Of a stretch of DNA of 64,000 bases, positions 62,969-64,000 are shown piece by piece. The translations under genes were made by a program, and so were the position numbers. The stretch comes from Parahaliea maris (GTDB lineage Bacteria; Pseudomonadota; Gammaproteobacteria; Pseudomonadales; Halieaceae). The stretch is from the NCBI RefSeq assembly GCF_008064665.1, contig NZ_VRZA01000007.1:124001-188000 (forward strand). Reading direction: 5' to 3'. Under the pieces are notes generated by a model, which was given only the letters and a program-made list of their open reading frames with translations, was not told the DNA's origin and ran no database searches. How positions within the stretch are numbered: the first letter of the stretch is position 1; the number at the start of each line of letters is the position of its first letter.

Positions 62969-64000
62969 TGTTTGATCCAGAAACAGCTTCACTCCTTCGA
63001 TCCGCTCCCGAGTTTCCTGATTTAGCCCCTGAAGACCTGCCGCAATTCTTAACCAGCCACTATGCACAGATTGTCTCTTTGAGGCTTGGCGGAGAAGAAC
63101 AATTAAGCCAAGAAGGTGGCTGGACATTAGCTCGTATTGCGGATACCTATGAGCTAGTAGTTTCTATCAATAGCGATCCATCTATTAGGCGGTCCTCTGC
63201 ATTTGTTGCTGCGAGTGCTCAGCAGTTGATAGCAAGGAGAGAGGAATTACTAGAAGAAGAAATTGCTGAGAGAGAAAATGTAAGCAGGGATCGTTTAGCA
63301 CCTGAAATAGCAGCTGTCCTCCTATTTCTTGCGGCTGAACAGTACGCAGATGCCCTTGAAGCCGCGTCCAAGGTAAAAATCGAAAAGGAGGGGCAGCATT
63401 ACCTTGTTACTGAGTTAGTCAGACATATAGTAGATTTAGCTAATGGTCGGCTAACAGATATTGTTTATAGAGGTAATGAAAGAGTAGGGTTTGTTGTAGA
63501 ACAGGGTAGTAATGTTGAATTTTCTGCCTTTCTCGCACTGGTTCAGTCTTTAGTCTTCGGCATAGAAAATCTATCAAAAGTCGTCTTAGGAATTGGTTTA
63601 GATGATGTCCAAATCCAATCTCCCAAAGTGATTTTTGAGCATGTAAAATCACTAGCAGCTTCAATCAAGAGAGATGCTCTAGCATGTGGAGTAGAATTCA
63701 CGTTTCCTGGGATTACTCACCTAGCATCATTACTCTCAGCAACATATGACGGGATATCTGAATCTGCACTCACTAGGCTAGAACCACCACAGGGCTCTGG
63801 GCCTGAATTTTGGCATAATTGGATAGCGTTCCGAGCAAAAAAATTCCCTTATATCTGGCCTAATCACAGAAAAGCTCTCGCAGATGGCTTCCACCACAAT
63901 GAAACGTCTGCTGTAATGGTTTTGCCAACAGGAGCTGGAAAAACAACTATTTCCTCAATAAAAATCGCTGGCACTTTATCACGAGGAAAAAAGGTAATAT
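62968..64000 (+). CDS. Helicase with long N-terminal domain, cut by the window end
   Basis: 344 codons are visible and open to the last base. About 315 residues of helical unknown sequence (QIVSLRLGGEEQLSQEGGWT, EIAAVLLFLAAEQYADALEA) are followed by a Walker A, VLPTGAGKTT at about 318-327, introduced by WPNHRKALADGFHHNETSAV, as in superfamily 2 helicases. The remaining helicase motifs lie beyond the window. It is translationally coupled to the putative nuclease. Confidence 0.75.
   Translation, partial: MFDPETASLLRSAPEFPDLAPEDLPQFLTSHYAQIVSLRLGGEEQLSQEGGWTLARIADTYELVVSINSDPSIRRSSAFVAASAQQLIARREELLEEEIAERENVSRDRLAPEIAAVLLFLAAEQYADALEAASKVKIEKEGQHYLVTELVRHIVDLANGRLTDIVYRGNERVGFVVEQGSNVEFSAFLALVQSLVFGIENLSKVVLGIGLDDVQIQSPKVIFEHVKSLAASIKRDALACGVEFTFPGITHLASLLSATYDGISESALTRLEPPQGSGPEFWHNWIAFRAKKFPYIWPNHRKALADGFHHNETSAVMVLPTGAGKTTISSIKIAGTLSRGKKVI

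Noticed and set aside
1-64000. CRISPR array or insertion-sequence transposase
   Set aside because: No regularly spaced direct repeats, Cas genes or transposase reading frames were seen on either strand.

Overview
The window looks like chromosome from a high-GC, Gram-negative gammaproteobacterium. I infer an aquatic or marine lineage from lipoproteins, TonB-dependent uptake, a DUF2789 protein, a RoxA-like dihaem cytochrome, a PQQ dehydrogenase and a phytase; no taxonomic marker gene is present. It divides into three parts. Bases 1-31,800 are GC-rich host chromosome. Bases 31,800-37,200 are a patchy junction zone. Bases 37,200-64,000 are a genomic island that is visibly more AT-rich in many genes and runs off the right edge.

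Host part. A patatin-like membrane protein (cut by the left edge), a dihaem cytochrome, a small DUF465 protein, a PQQ dehydrogenase, a PAP2 phosphatase and a DUF2789 protein come first. The most coherent host locus is 8,949-16,917. Two divergent promoters each carry a well-formed Pho box. One reads left into a GGDEF-like/AraC-type regulator pair. The other reads right into a TonB receptor, a two-domain lipoprotein beta-propeller phytase and a PhoX-like protein. I read this as a phosphate-starvation phytate or organic-phosphate scavenging unit. Further right are an M13 peptidase, three SH3-domain secreted proteins that share a shuffled small module, a PLD-type lipoprotein, a double-DTG aspartyl protease with a PDZ domain, a CPBP protease, a serine hydrolase, a HAD phosphatase, an MscS channel, a GNAT acetyltransferase and two small lipoproteins.

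Junction zone. A Phd/ParE toxin-antitoxin pair, a truncated orphan antitoxin, a Tat-exported cholesterol-oxidase-like flavoprotein, a HigBA pair, an AlpA-like regulator with a premature stop and a complete tRNA-Pro(CGG) lie between two copies of a 66-bp direct repeat. Two 3'-halves of a CAT-anticodon tRNA, each cut at the anticodon loop, mark past tyrosine-recombinase integrations. Their orientation implies that the island extends rightwards to an intact tRNA beyond the window.

Island. It begins with a putative nuclease (DUF6946-like), a possible uracil-DNA-glycosylase-like protein and a cold-shock/DUF1294 protein. A four-gene operon (44,330 to 39,433, minus strand) follows. It encodes a membrane-anchored GrpE-like protein, a lidless Hsp70, a membrane-anchored TerB protein with a J-like C-terminus lacking HPD, and an M48 metalloprotease. 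This is a complete but remodelled Hsp70 machine at the membrane and is the best candidate here for an undescribed system. Upstream of it on the same strand is a five-gene operon of membrane, lipoprotein and secreted proteins of unknown function. Then come a broken and an intact integrase, a split primase/PriCT-2/helicase replication module, an ArdB antirestriction protein and small island genes. On the plus strand is a type I restriction-modification operon with two different HsdM subunits, HsdS and HsdR. It is translationally continuous with a putative nuclease and a helicase, the latter cut by the window end, that resemble the HamAB/AbpAB type of defence pair.
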